The translations under genes and the position numbers were made by a program. The notes under the pieces were generated by a model. The model did no database searches, was not told where the DNA came from, and saw only the letters and a program-made list of their open reading frames with translations. Shown here in pieces: positions 51,784-59,907 of a DNA stretch of 64,000 nt (the first letter of the stretch is position 1; each line of letters starts with the position of its first letter). Source of the stretch: Atopomonas sediminilitoris (GTDB taxonomy: Bacteria; Pseudomonadota; Gammaproteobacteria; Pseudomonadales; Pseudomonadaceae); contig NZ_JAKUMM010000011.1 of NCBI RefSeq assembly GCF_022601735.1, positions 1-64,000 on the forward strand, in the 5' to 3' direction.

Positions 51784-52893
51784 CCGTTTTTTGGCTTCAA
51801 TAACGGGGCCACTAACAATACGCTCCAACCACGGCCAATTTTTGTAGGGATCTCCATTACCTCTCAAATGGGTGTACCGCCGCAAAGAGTTCCAATCTCT
51901 ATGGCCTGACACTGACGCCACTCTAGGAATGTCCCATCCCATTTCAAACAATCTACTTACTCCGTCGTGCCTCAAATCATGAAAATGCAAATCATCAATT
52001 TCGAGAAACAAACACGCCCTGGTGAATGAGGCCGAGATAGAGCGAGCGTTGTAGGGGAATACGTAATCAGAAATTCGCGGCATCGACTGCAGAATGCTCC
52101 AGGCTGGATCCGGAACGTGGCACCAAACATTATTTCCATGCTTTTGTCCCGGATTTTTCATGTCAGTAATGAGAACCAATTGCTTGCCCTCATCCATCGC
52201 ATCCCAGCGTATGCGGGTAATTTCCTCCTGTCGCCGCGTGGAGAACAGCGCAAAGCCAACGGCACGCACCATATCAATTTCCTGCCTGCGGCGATCTCTC
52301 ATCGAGCAGAAGTATCCCAACAACTTATCCAGCTCATCCTTAGAAGGTCGACGGCTTCGCTCCTTACTCCTAGTTACAGCTCCCATTTTTTTAAGCACGC
52401 GCCTCGCATCCGGCATCGCCATAGGATCGATGTCGAAGCCCCATGCTGGTCTGGCAACTGAAAGCACTGCCCCCAAGTGAGAAAGATCATTTCCAACCGT
52501 TTGCGCCTGGACTCCGTCTTCCCCCATTCGACGCATAGCATACTCAACGATGACTTGGCTTGAGATGTTTTTGTCTTCTACCTGCCCCAACCACGTCTCG
52601 CTGATTGCCCTCAGGGTCGCACGCTTGGTTTTTCCAAGCGGCTGAAGCTTTTCATACTCTTTCAGGTAGCGGTCAATCATCTCTTTGACTACAACCCCAT
52701 TCCGGTTTGCCTTCTCGATAGCGCCCGGCGCAGCCAAGTCAGACTCGCGCTTTTTGATCCAGGCCTGTGCTCCGGCCTTGCGATCGAAGGTTTGGCTTTC
52801 CTGATAAACTGTCGCGCCCTTTTTCATGATGCGGATCTGTGCCGTATAGGCCGTAGAACCGTTTTTACGCTTGCGAGTAGTAATTGTGCCCAT
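51766..52893 (-). CDS. dusA-associated tyrosine integrase
   Basis: A 375-residue integrase. The N-terminal arm-binding domain starts MGTITTRKRKNGSTAYTAQI, followed by a SAM-like domain. The catalytic set is complete: R220 (FSTRRQEEI), lysines in DMKNPGQKHG, H305 and R308 (FHDLRHDG), H331 (SGHRDW) and Y340 (LRRYTHL). It faces away from dusA with 102 bases between the two starts, and a homologous but decayed copy sits at the left boundary next to the dusA fragment. This fits the known integrase family that inserts prophages and islands into the start of dusA. It should be able to excise this island if a directionality factor is present. Confidence 0.93.
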   Translation of the reverse strand: MGTITTRKRKNGSTAYTAQIRIMKKGATVYQESQTFDRKAGAQAWIKKRESDLAAPGAIEKANRNGVVVKEMIDRYLKEYEKLQPLGKTKRATLRAISETWLGQVEDKNISSQVIVEYAMRRMGEDGVQAQTVGNDLSHLGAVLSVARPAWGFDIDPMAMPDARRVLKKMGAVTRSKERSRRPSKDELDKLLGYFCSMRDRRRQEIDMVRAVGFALFSTRRQEEITRIRWDAMDEGKQLVLITDMKNPGQKHGNNVWCHVPDPAWSILQSMPRISDYVFPYNARSISASFTRACLFLEIDDLHFHDLRHDGVSRLFEMGWDIPRVASVSGHRDWNSLRRYTHLRGNGDPYKNWPWLERIVSGPVIEAKKRLRRLP

Positions 52894-52899
52894 GTTTTT

Positions 52900-52983
52900 T
52901 TGCTACACGACTGTTGTGTGTTGCTACATTTTAGCAAACGCATTGCAAAAACAAGCAAAAATCGCAGTAAATCGTAGCAAACG
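52900..52983. promoter_or_regulatory. Repeated TTGCTA/TAGCAA sites between integrase and dusA
   Basis: TTGCTACA occurs at 52900 and 52921; its inverse, TAGCAAACG, occurs at 52932 and 52975. Four copies in about 84 bases beside the attachment site look like integrase arm-type sites. The same interval must also hold the promoters of the integrase and of dusA. Confidence 0.5.
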
Positions 52984-52995
52984 AGAACTCACCAA

Positions 52996-54006
52996 ATGCC
53001 TTACAACCCCTTAGAAAATCAAGGAAAACCAGAGGATTCGGTAAATAGGAGATTTTCTGTTGCACCGATGATGGATTGGACAGACCGGCATTGTCGCTAT
53101 TTCTTACGCCAACTGTCTCAGCATGCTCTGCTGTATACGGAAATGGTCACCACGGGCGCACTGCTACACGGCGATACGCAGCGTTTTTTGCGCTATCACA
53201 CGGACGAGCACCCGCTGGCTATTCAGCTAGGAGGCAGTAACCCGCAAGACTTAGCTGCCAGCAGTCGACTTGCTGAAAAAGCGGGTTATGCCGAAGTAAA
53301 CCTTAATGTTGGCTGCCCTAGCGACCGGGTACAAAACAACATGATCGGCGCATGCTTGATGGCTCACCCTGCTCTCGTCAGCGAATGCATTAAAGCCATG
53401 CAGGACTCCGTCTCTATACCCGTGACTATTAAGCACCGCATTGGCATCAATGGGCGAGAAAGTTATAGCCAACTCTGTGACTTTGTAGGCCAAGTTGCGG
53501 AAACAGGATGCAATACATTCATTGTCCATGCCCGAATTGCCATTCTGGAAGGGCTTTCACCGAAAGAGAATCGTGAAATACCGCCGCTCAACTATGAGTG
53601 GGTCTATCAGCTTAAGAAAGATTTTCCAGCGCTTGAAGTCATTATTAATGGTGGAATTAAGACCTTAGCGGAATGCCAAGAGCACTTACGTCACTGCGAC
53701 GGCGTCATGTTAGGACGCGAGGCTTATCACAATGCTTATTTGCTTGCCGAGGTAGATGCTGCGCTTTTCTCCGCCAACCATATGCCTCCCTCTCGCGAAC
53801 AAGCCTTGCGGGCCATTCGGCCTTATATTGAGCAACACCTAGCCGAAGGCGGCGCACTGCATCATATTACCCGCCATGTTTTAGGCCTAGCTCAGGGCTT
53901 TCCCGGCGCACGTCAATTTCGCCAGCTGCTTTCAACGCAAGTGCATAAAACACAAGATCCTCTGCGTTTATTCGATCAAGCTTGCGACCTTCTTCAGGGC
54001 CGTTAA
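52996..54006 (+). CDS. dusA: tRNA-dihydrouridine(20/20a) synthase DusA, island-rebuilt 5' end
   Basis: A 336-residue flavoenzyme that reduces uridine in the tRNA D-loop. It has SVAPMMDWTDRHCR at the N-terminus, the tRNA/FMN block LAIQLGGSNPQDLA, catalytic C107 in NVGCPSDRVQ, KHRIGIN and the FMN-binding INGGIKT and GVMLGREAY segments. The length is normal. The start, about 20 codons (MPYNPLENQG...), comes from the island; the stranded original start is at 4815. There is no good ribosome site before the ATG, so expression now depends on island DNA. The gene downstream is tal, as in Pseudomonas. Confidence 0.95.
   Translation: MPYNPLENQGKPEDSVNRRFSVAPMMDWTDRHCRYFLRQLSQHALLYTEMVTTGALLHGDTQRFLRYHTDEHPLAIQLGGSNPQDLAASSRLAEKAGYAEVNLNVGCPSDRVQNNMIGACLMAHPALVSECIKAMQDSVSIPVTIKHRIGINGRESYSQLCDFVGQVAETGCNTFIVHARIAILEGLSPKENREIPPLNYEWVYQLKKDFPALEVIINGGIKTLAECQEHLRHCDGVMLGREAYHNAYLLAEVDAALFSANHMPPSREQALRAIRPYIEQHLAEGGALHHITRHVLGLAQGFPGARQFRQLLSTQVHKTQDPLRLFDQACDLLQGR
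53065..53081. repeat. Right 17-bp attachment repeat of the island (attR)
   Basis: CCGATGATGGATTGGAC inside dusA codons for APMMDWTD; identical to 4899-4915. Confidence 0.85.
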
Positions 54007-54109
54007 TGCGCTTTGACCTAGCACCAACATAGTTTTTTAACGCTGCGCGATTGTGCCGTACACACTGCTTCCGCTATGGTCACTCTACGACTCAAAATAA
54101 GGTTGTTGT

Positions 54110-55027
54110 ATGACCAGCAAGCTCGAACAATTACGCAGCATGACCACCGTGGTTGCCGACACCGGCGACCTTGAGGCGATAGCAAAACTCACCCCGGTTG
54201 ACGCCACAACCAACCCATCACTACTACTGAAAGCCGCACAACTGCCGCGCTATGCTGATGCACTGAACCAAGCCCGCCAGCTCGCTAATGGCGACGTCAA
54301 CCGCGCTTGCGATCTGTTTGCCGTGAGCGTTGGCGAAGAGATTTTGCGCCTAATCCCTGGGCGCGTTTCGACAGAAGTTGATGCACGGCTATCGTTTGAC
54401 AGCGAAGCCAGCTACGCCAAGGCTATGAACTTGGTTGAGCTTTATAATCAGCGCGGCATTAACAATGACCGTCTGCTCATCAAGATCGCCGCCACTTGGG
54501 AAGGCATCAAAGCTGCCGAAAGACTTGAGAAGGCTGGCGTTCAGTGCAACCTGACCCTACTTTTTTCCTTTGCACAGGCTTGCGCCTGCGCTGACGCGAA
54601 CGTCACGCTGATATCACCTTTTGTGGGTCGAATTTATGACTGGCACAAGCAGCAAACAGGTATCAATTATCAAGGCATTGACGATCCAGGTGTTCAGTCG
54701 GTAAGCCGCATCTATCGCTACTACAAACAGAACGATTACCAAACCATTGTAATGGGTGCCAGCTTCCGCAATATCGGACAAATTGAAGCGCTCGCCGGCT
54801 GCGATCGTTTAACCATTAGTCCAGCACTATTGGAAGCATTAGCGGCAGACTCAGGTCAACTGAGCCGGGCACTGAACAGCCAACAAACTGGCGAAGCAAA
54901 GCAAACTTTGTCCGAAGCCTGCTTCCGCTGGGAGCATAATGAAGATGCCATGGCCACAGAAAAACTTGCCGAAGGCATTCGCTTGTTTGCAATCGACCAA
55001 GTTAAGCTAGAAAAGCTCTTAAGTTAA
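54110..55027 (+). CDS. tal: Transaldolase
   Basis: A 305-residue class I transaldolase of the pentose phosphate pathway. The Schiff-base lysine is K125 in RLLIKIAATWEG; other family blocks are VDATTNPSLLL, NLTLLFSFAQACACADA, PFVGRIYDWH and MGASFRNIGQIEALAGCD. It transfers dihydroxyacetone between sugar phosphates in the cytoplasm. It is 103 bases after dusA and ends with a strong terminator. Confidence 0.96.
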   Translation: MTSKLEQLRSMTTVVADTGDLEAIAKLTPVDATTNPSLLLKAAQLPRYADALNQARQLANGDVNRACDLFAVSVGEEILRLIPGRVSTEVDARLSFDSEASYAKAMNLVELYNQRGINNDRLLIKIAATWEGIKAAERLEKAGVQCNLTLLFSFAQACACADANVTLISPFVGRIYDWHKQQTGINYQGIDDPGVQSVSRIYRYYKQNDYQTIVMGASFRNIGQIEALAGCDRLTISPALLEALAADSGQLSRALNSQQTGEAKQTLSEACFRWEHNEDAMATEKLAEGIRLFAIDQVKLEKLLS

Positions 55028-55038
55028 AATAACGCATT

Positions 55039-55063
55039 TAAAAGCCCGCTAAATGCGGGCTTT
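55039..55063. terminator. Terminator between tal and rssC
   Basis: AAAAGCCCGC / GCGGGCTTTT hairpin with a 5-base loop. It can act in both directions between the convergent genes. Confidence 0.9.
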
Positions 55064-55074
55064 TAAATAAAAAA

Positions 55075-55551
55075 TTAATGTTCTAAGGCATGCACTAAAT
55101 CGCTGAAGGCCGCTCGATTGTGAGCATTCAAGCCAATCAATATTCTGTGCGCCTCCAAAACTTTAGCTTTGACTTCGCTTTCCGACACATCTTGCTCTGG
55201 CAGATCCGCACAATCGATGCAAGGCGCGGGACCGCTGATCAAATTAAACACTTGATCAAAGCCCATCGACATCAATAAGCGGCTTATATCATCGCTATCA
55301 CTCACGATGGTCGGCAGCAGGCCTATCTTTTCTCGTGAAAGAATCGACAATTTTGCGAGCAAGCCAAGCGACGTGCTGTCGATACAGCTCGTTTCTGTGA
55401 GATCGATGATAATCGCACGGAAACTCAACGCCGAGAAAATCTTCTCAATCGTGTAATCCAACGTTGCACACAACGTCAGGCGTACATCGCCAACAAACTT
55501 AAGGACGAACATTCCGTCCTGTTCGGCAAACTGGATTTGCCCATTACTCAT
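55075..55551 (-). CDS. rssC: STAS-domain anti-sigma factor antagonist (RssC-like)
   Basis: A 158-residue protein. Residues 1-100 are a STAS domain with the phosphorylatable serine block DLTETSCIDSTSLGLLAKL (near residues 50-68). The rest is helical with a cysteine pair (PCIDCADLPE). It overlaps the upstream response regulator/phosphatase gene by 4 bases. In Pseudomonas the RssB/RssC pair is a partner-switch-like module; RssB would dephosphorylate or control this antagonist. The detailed output is inferred from family and synteny. Confidence 0.85.
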   Translation of the reverse strand: MSNGQIQFAEQDGMFVLKFVGDVRLTLCATLDYTIEKIFSALSFRAIIIDLTETSCIDSTSLGLLAKLSILSREKIGLLPTIVSDSDDISRLLMSMGFDQVFNLISGPAPCIDCADLPEQDVSESEVKAKVLEAHRILIGLNAHNRAAFSDLVHALEH

Positions 55552-56732
55552 TGCAGGTTCCTGCTCAACACCAGCAAGGCCACATCATCTGGGATATCTC
55601 GCAATTTGGCCAGCCCCAATTCACTGCGCAGCCCATCGAGACTACCTTCTGTTTTGGCCACTAAAGCTGGGAGTGACGCCTCTTTGCCTTTCAAGGTATC
55701 ACCAGGCAGCAGCTCTAAGACGCCATCTGAGAGCAACACCAAGGAAAAACACTTTGGCAGAGCGACACTATGATTTTGATACGTCGCCTTTTCAAACAAG
55801 CCGACAGGCAAACCACGCCCCTCCAAAAAAACAGCTTCCCCATCTACCAGCAAAATAGGAAGCGGCAAATGGCCGCCGACACTGTAATGCAGCGTATCCG
55901 TGCGTAGATCGATGACTCCACCGATCATCGTCACGTGCTTGCCGAGTTTGCAGTTGATCAATCCACGATTGATGCTGTTAAGCACTTCAGAGGGCGCAAA
56001 CGTTTCTAAGCTGTTGCGCCGAAACTCATAGAGCAGGCGCGTGGTCATGAACTTCAGCAACACAGTAGCAAACGCCGATGACGCGCCATGCCCTGAGACA
56101 TCGGCCAAATAAAAGGCGATCAGGTTTTCATCTACTTGAAAGTAATCAATGAAATCCCCCGACAGATACAGCGAAGGGGTAATTTGGTGACTAAAACTAA
56201 AATCCCCTACCCGCCAAGGCGTCGGCGGCAGGATATTCATCTGTAACTGCCTGCCGGCCGCCTGGTCATCCTCCAGCAAGCGCAAGCTGGCTTTAAGCTC
56301 ACGGTTAGCCGTTTCAAGCTCTAGACGGTAGCGCTCATTCTCTTGTTCAAGGCGAGCGTGCTTTAGCGCTTTACTAACCGCATGTTCCAGCATACTTAGA
56401 TCATGCACGGGCTTTATTAGATAGTCACAAGCCCCAAGCCTTAACGCCTCAACGACATCCGTCATCACGCCAGCACCCGATATCACAATCACCGGCAGAC
56501 TAGTGTGGGTTTGCTTAATCGTGCGAATAAGGGTCAGACCGTCCATCTTGGGCATGCGCAGGTCGCACAACAACAGATCAAACGCTTCACTGCTTAACAA
56601 CTGAAGCGCTTGCGCTCCGTCACAAGCCTGAACAACGGCATAGCCGGAGTCCTCTAGGTACACGGCCAAACTGTGCCGCACAACCTCTTCGTCATCCACG
56701 ACAAGCAGTTTCGCGTGCTGCTGTTCCATCAT
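55548..56732 (-). CDS. rssB: Response regulator with PP2C-type phosphatase domain (RssB)
   Basis: A 394-residue protein from ATG 56732; the longer frame starts at a TTG. Residues 8-122 form a receiver domain (LLVVDDEEVVRHSLAVYLED, phospho-Asp in DLLLCDLRMPKMDGL, Lys in CDYLIKPV). A coiled coil links it (about 130-165) to a SpoIIE/PP2C phosphatase (SLYLSGDFIDYFQ, IAFYLADVSGHGASSA, YSVGGHLPLPIL, VLLSDGVLELLPG). This is the Pseudomonas form of RssB. Its relation to RpoS turnover differs from E. coli RssB, which lacks an active phosphatase. It is cotranscribed with rssC. Confidence 0.9.
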   Translation of the reverse strand: MMEQQHAKLLVVDDEEVVRHSLAVYLEDSGYAVVQACDGAQALQLLSSEAFDLLLCDLRMPKMDGLTLIRTIKQTHTSLPVIVISGAGVMTDVVEALRLGACDYLIKPVHDLSMLEHAVSKALKHARLEQENERYRLELETANRELKASLRLLEDDQAAGRQLQMNILPPTPWRVGDFSFSHQITPSLYLSGDFIDYFQVDENLIAFYLADVSGHGASSAFATVLLKFMTTRLLYEFRRNSLETFAPSEVLNSINRGLINCKLGKHVTMIGGVIDLRTDTLHYSVGGHLPLPILLVDGEAVFLEGRGLPVGLFEKATYQNHSVALPKCFSLVLLSDGVLELLPGDTLKGKEASLPALVAKTEGSLDGLRSELGLAKLRDIPDDVALLVLSRNLQ

Positions 56733-56962
56733 TGCGTCATCAGGCCTCAATGGGTGCCCTTAGGTAGCGCCATTCAAGTGGGCGACACTACTCCCATCGT
56801 TTTCAGGGTTCAAGGCCAGCCAGCAACGCATAGCCCAGCCCCTAAGTTGAGCAATAGACCATATCCTCGCATCGCGCATCACCAGTCGTCGGTGAATACC
56901 TTTACAGACACCATATATGGGGCTTATATGAAAGCGGGAGCACAACAACGAGGACAGCGTCC

Positions 56963-57262
56963 ATGAGTATGACGGATAGAGCTTACAGCGAGAAACGCGA
57001 TTTCATCCGTATGCAAGTTGAAGCAGGGGCCACGCTTATTTACGCAGGAAGGAACATTCCGGCGACTTGCAAAGACTTATCCAGCACCGGCCTGCATCTT
57101 GAAGCAGCCTGCACACCCAGCATTGGCGAGCATGTCGAAGTGCAGATCAGTTCGGATCACCCATCGCTTAAGGGGCTTGAAATTACGGGGGAGATCAAGC
57201 GCGTAGACGACCTCGGCAATGGCTTGTCATCTCTGGGGATACTGATTACCGCCATGCGCTAA
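56963..57262 (+). CDS. PilZ-domain protein
   Basis: A 99-residue protein that is nearly all PilZ domain: the RxxxR-like site is in EKRDFIRMQVE and the second motif is CKDLSSTGLHLEAAC. Such single-domain PilZ proteins may bind cyclic di-GMP and regulate motility or envelope functions. Here the first motif has KRDFIR, which keeps the two arginines. GAGG precedes the start. It is divergent from rssB and convergent with mlaA, as in other Pseudomonas. Confidence 0.85.
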   Translation: MSMTDRAYSEKRDFIRMQVEAGATLIYAGRNIPATCKDLSSTGLHLEAACTPSIGEHVEVQISSDHPSLKGLEITGEIKRVDDLGNGLSSLGILITAMR

Positions 57263-57265
57263 AAC

Positions 57266-57299
57266 AAAAGGGCGATTGGATTAGATCCATCGCCCTTTT
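57266..57299. terminator. Bidirectional terminator between the PilZ gene and mlaA
   Basis: AAAAGGGCGAT / ATCGCCCTTTT stem with A- and T-runs on both sides; it serves both convergent genes. Confidence 0.9.
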
Positions 57300-57316
57300 C
57301 AACATCTAAGCAACGC

Positions 57317-58006
57317 TTAGAAATCGTCTTCTACCACGCCGTCGTTGATCAAGAAATCACGACGCTGCAGGTAAGCATTGCGAATAAACGTGTAGCGATC
57401 GCCCGTGATCAGCTTTTCACTTTCTAAGAGCCCCGCACGCGTATCAATGATGTTTGTTGCTGTAATGCTATTGCGAGTCGGTACGTGATCAACGTTACCT
57501 ATAGCTATGCGCGTGGCGTCAGGTAGGCGCCCCGCCAAATCGCGTGGCGTGCTTGGCCCTAACAATGGCACTACCACGTACGGACCACTGGACACCCCCC
57601 ACACCGCCAAGGTTTGACCAAAGTCTTCCTCATTGCGCACCAGACCGGCATGACTTGCCACATCAAAGACGCCCAGCAAACCCACAGTACTGTTAATCAG
57701 TAACCGCGCCGTATCTACACCTGCATTGTGCAGCTTGCCTTGAAGCACGTTGTTGCCAAGGTTATTAAGCTCGCCGATGTTTTTAAAAAAGTTAGTGATG
57801 CCATCATCGACCACTGCTGGGGTCACGTAGTCATAACCCTTGGCAAGTGGGCGCAGGGTGTATTTATCCACCGTGTCATTGAAGCTAGCAATGGGTCGAT
57901 TCACACTCTCCCAAGGGTCGCTGGTTTCATCCGCGATCACCATGCTGGGCATAAAGCTCGCAGCCAAACTCAGTGAAAAAACAGAAAAGATGTGCTTACC
58001 GAGCAT
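57317..58006 (-). CDS. mlaA: MlaA/VacJ outer-membrane lipid transport protein without a lipobox
   Basis: A 229-residue MlaA from ATG 58006, which has GGAGG 8 bases upstream. A signal peptide (residues 1-25, ending in ADE) has no lipobox cysteine, unlike E. coli MlaA. The mature protein has DPWESVNRPIASFNDTVDKY, NNVLQGKLHNAGVDTARLLI, DFGQTLAVWGVSSGPYVVVP and GPSTPRDLAGR, the MlaA signature. It extracts misplaced phospholipids from the outer membrane for the Mla pathway. Absence of a lipid anchor is, to my knowledge, usual in Pseudomonas. Confidence 0.93.
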   Translation of the reverse strand: MLGKHIFSVFSLSLAASFMPSMVIADETSDPWESVNRPIASFNDTVDKYTLRPLAKGYDYVTPAVVDDGITNFFKNIGELNNLGNNVLQGKLHNAGVDTARLLINSTVGLLGVFDVASHAGLVRNEEDFGQTLAVWGVSSGPYVVVPLLGPSTPRDLAGRLPDATRIAIGNVDHVPTRNSITATNIIDTRAGLLESEKLITGDRYTFIRNAYLQRRDFLINDGVVEDDF

Positions 58007-58130
58007 TGGGTATTCCTCCATGACTCAAATCGATTCAGTGGCTTTAGTCGACTCTATTATAGACCAGCGCACCTGAGTGATAACGCTTTTACGCGCAAGC
58101 GCAACGCGTCGCAAAACTGACAACCCAGAA

Positions 58131-58164
58131 AAGCAAAAACCCCGCTAGTGCGGGGTTTTTGCTT
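58131..58164 (-). terminator. Terminator after tRNA-Ser
   Basis: AAGCAAAAACCCCGC / GCGGGGTTTTTGCTT, a long perfect stem with T-runs, 8 bases downstream of the tRNA on the minus strand. Confidence 0.9.
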
Positions 58165-58171
58165 ACAAATT

Positions 58172-58261
58172 TGGCGGAGGCGGTGAGATTCGAACTCACG
58201 GAAGAGTTTCCCCTTCGACGGTTTTCAAGACCGTTGCTTTCAACCGCTCAGCCACACCTCC
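58172..58261 (-). tRNA. tRNA-Ser (anticodon UGA)
   Basis: A 90-base class II tRNA. The acceptor stem GGAGGTG pairs with CGCCTCC; the discriminator is G and CCA is encoded. The anticodon loop CTTGAAA gives UGA, reading UCA-type serine codons. There is a long variable arm (GAAGGGGAAACTCTTC) and a TTCGAATC T-loop. It is followed by a terminator. Its place between mlaA and yccA matches Pseudomonas genomes. Confidence 0.97.
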
Positions 58262-58440
58262 AAATTGTGCGCGCAATATTACCCGAACTTTTCCACCTGT
58301 CAAACACTTTGCAGTAGAAATCAACAAGTTACGTAAAAGTCGCCGAGCGACACAAATACCTTGGTTTGCTCCCCCCCTCTGGTATGATCAAATCGTGTAC
58401 ATCTTGCGTGCACGGAGCGCGCGTATCTCAGGAGAAAACC

Positions 58441-59106
58441 ATGCAAGAGCAGCATTATCAAACTATGGAGCATGCACAGTCTTCCAGCGAAGTCAGTGCT
58501 GTTCTACGTAACACCTATGGCCTTTTGGCGCTTACCCTTGCCTTCAGTGCACTGGTTGCCTACGTTGCGCAGCAGCTGCACCTACCTCACCCAGGCATCA
58601 TCGTGACGCTGGTTGGTTTTTATGGCTTATTTTTCGTCACTTATAAGCTGCGCAACTCTGGCTGGGGCTTGGTCAGCACGTTCGCCCTCACCGGCTTGAT
58701 GGGCTACACCTTGGGGCCGATCCTCAATCATTACTTGGGCATGGCCAACGGCGGGCAGATCATCACGTCAGCCATGGGGCTGACCGCACTAGTGTTCTTT
58801 GGCCTATCAGCCTATGTCCTGACCACCCGCAAAGACATGAGCTTCTTAGGCGGCTTTATTGTTGCCGGCTTCTTTGTACTGATCGGCGCCATGCTGCTGG
58901 GCTTCTTCTTTAGCATTCCGGGGCTACAACTGGCCATTAGCGCCGGCTTTGTCCTGTTCGCGTCGGCGTGCATCCTGTTTGAAACCAGCAACATCATTCA
59001 GGGTGGCGAGCGTAACTACATCATGGCGACCATCAGCCTGTATGTTTCTATCTACAACTTGTTTGTCAGCTTGCTGCAATTGATTGGCGCCTTTAGCGAC
59101 GATTGA
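58441..59106 (+). CDS. yccA: Bax inhibitor-1 / YccA family membrane protein
   Basis: A 221-residue protein from ATG 58441, with GGAG upstream. It has seven hydrophobic spans after a 25-residue polar N-terminus (LLALTLAFSALVAYVAQQL, IIVTLVGFYGLFFVTYKL, through VSIYNLFVSLLQLIGAFSDD). The C-terminal acidic DD fits the calcium-leak pore residues of this family. YccA modulates the FtsH protease in E. coli; a similar inner-membrane role is inferred. The gene ends in a terminator that touches the tusD start. Confidence 0.92.
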   Translation: MQEQHYQTMEHAQSSSEVSAVLRNTYGLLALTLAFSALVAYVAQQLHLPHPGIIVTLVGFYGLFFVTYKLRNSGWGLVSTFALTGLMGYTLGPILNHYLGMANGGQIITSAMGLTALVFFGLSAYVLTTRKDMSFLGGFIVAGFFVLIGAMLLGFFFSIPGLQLAISAGFVLFASACILFETSNIIQGGERNYIMATISLYVSIYNLFVSLLQLIGAFSDD

Positions 59107-59131
59107 TTCCCTAAGCTGAAAACCTGTGGAG

Positions 59132-59157
59132 AGGCCCGCTCATGCGGGCCTTTTTAT
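59132..59157 (+). terminator. Terminator of yccA, overlapping the tusD leader
   Basis: AGGCCCGC / GCGGGCCT stem with a 4-base loop, followed by TTTTTATAATG, whose ATG is the tusD start. TATAAT here resembles a -10 box. Confidence 0.85.
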
Positions 59158-59158
59158 A

Positions 59159-59551
59159 ATGAAATTTGCCATTGCCGTCTTTTCATCGCCCGATCAACCT
59201 TCTAACCGCCGCGCCTTGCGCTTTGCTGAAGCGCTATTAGCGGCTGGGCACACACTTGAGCGCTTATTTTTCTATCAAGCCGGCGTACACAGCGCATCTG
59301 CTCACGTGGTTAGTCCGCAAGATGAGCTTGATCTCCCCAAAGCCTGGCTTCAACTGATTCAGCAACACCAGTTAGATGCTGTGGTCTGCATAGCTGCAGC
59401 GCTTAAACGCGGTCAATTGAACGCCGAAGAAGCTCAGCGCTATGCTCGAAGCGGCCACAGTATTGATGCGCCCTGGGAGCTGTCTGGCCTTGGCCAGCTG
59501 CACGAAGCAGCTCAAAGCGCCGATCGCCTGATTTGTTTTGCGGGGCCATGA
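59159..59551 (+). CDS. tusD: Sulfurtransferase complex subunit TusD
   Basis: A 130-residue DsrE-type protein from ATG 59159. The active cysteine is in DAVVCIAAALKRGQ. TusD takes persulfide sulfur from TusA within the TusBCD complex for 2-thiolation of the wobble uridine of some tRNAs. The start directly follows the terminator T-run and has no ribosome site, so it may be translated leaderless or depend on a distant promoter. The stop overlaps tusC. Confidence 0.92.
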   Translation: MKFAIAVFSSPDQPSNRRALRFAEALLAAGHTLERLFFYQAGVHSASAHVVSPQDELDLPKAWLQLIQQHQLDAVVCIAAALKRGQLNAEEAQRYARSGHSIDAPWELSGLGQLHEAAQSADRLICFAGP

Positions 59552-59907
59552 TGAGTAAAGCCATTCTATTAGTCAGTCGCCACGCCCCTACAGACGGTTC
59601 CAGCGCACGCGAGTTACTGGACATTGCCTTAGCCGGCGGTGCCTTTGATCTACCTATCAGCTTACTGCTGCTCGACGATGGCGTTTTGCAGTTAGCCCCT
59701 CACGACTTCAGCCTACTGCAGCAAAAGAACCTCAGCGCCAACCTGCAAGCATTAGCTTTATTTGGCGTTGAGCAGATCTACGCAGCCGAACGCAGCTTGT
59801 GTGAGCGCGGGCTCAACACGCTAAACAGCACCCTGCCCGTCCAGCGCTTGGATGATGCCGCCGTCAGCCAACTGTACCGCCAGCATGATGTGGTGATTAC
59901 CCTGTGA
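59548..59907 (+). CDS. tusC: Sulfurtransferase complex subunit TusC
   Basis: A 119-residue DsrF-type protein (MSKAILLVSRHAPTDGSSAR, EQIYAAERSLCERGL). ATG 59548 overlaps the tusD stop (ATGA); the ATG at 59551 is an alternative. It is a structural subunit of the TusBCD hexamer. Its stop overlaps the GTG of tusB. Confidence 0.9.
   Translation: MMSKAILLVSRHAPTDGSSARELLDIALAGGAFDLPISLLLLDDGVLQLAPHDFSLLQQKNLSANLQALALFGVEQIYAAERSLCERGLNTLNSTLPVQRLDDAAVSQLYRQHDVVITL

Larger units (their letters stand above)
4899..53081. mobile_element. 48-kb genomic island integrated in dusA
   Basis: The stretch is bounded by copies of the dusA start: a 17-base run CCGATGATGGATTGGAC is identical at 4899-4915 and 53065-53081, and the match extends with few mismatches (GTTGC on the left, GA on the right). 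A tyrosine integrase is read away from the right boundary, as is usual for its own attachment site. Integrases that use dusA are a known family found with prophages and islands. The content is accessory: RM/Fic locus, RTX secretion locus, umuDC with an inserted element, IS relics and unknown genes. No phage structural genes or conjugation genes are visible, so it would need help to transfer, or it has lost its transfer part. It could also be two or more fused elements. Confidence 0.88.
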
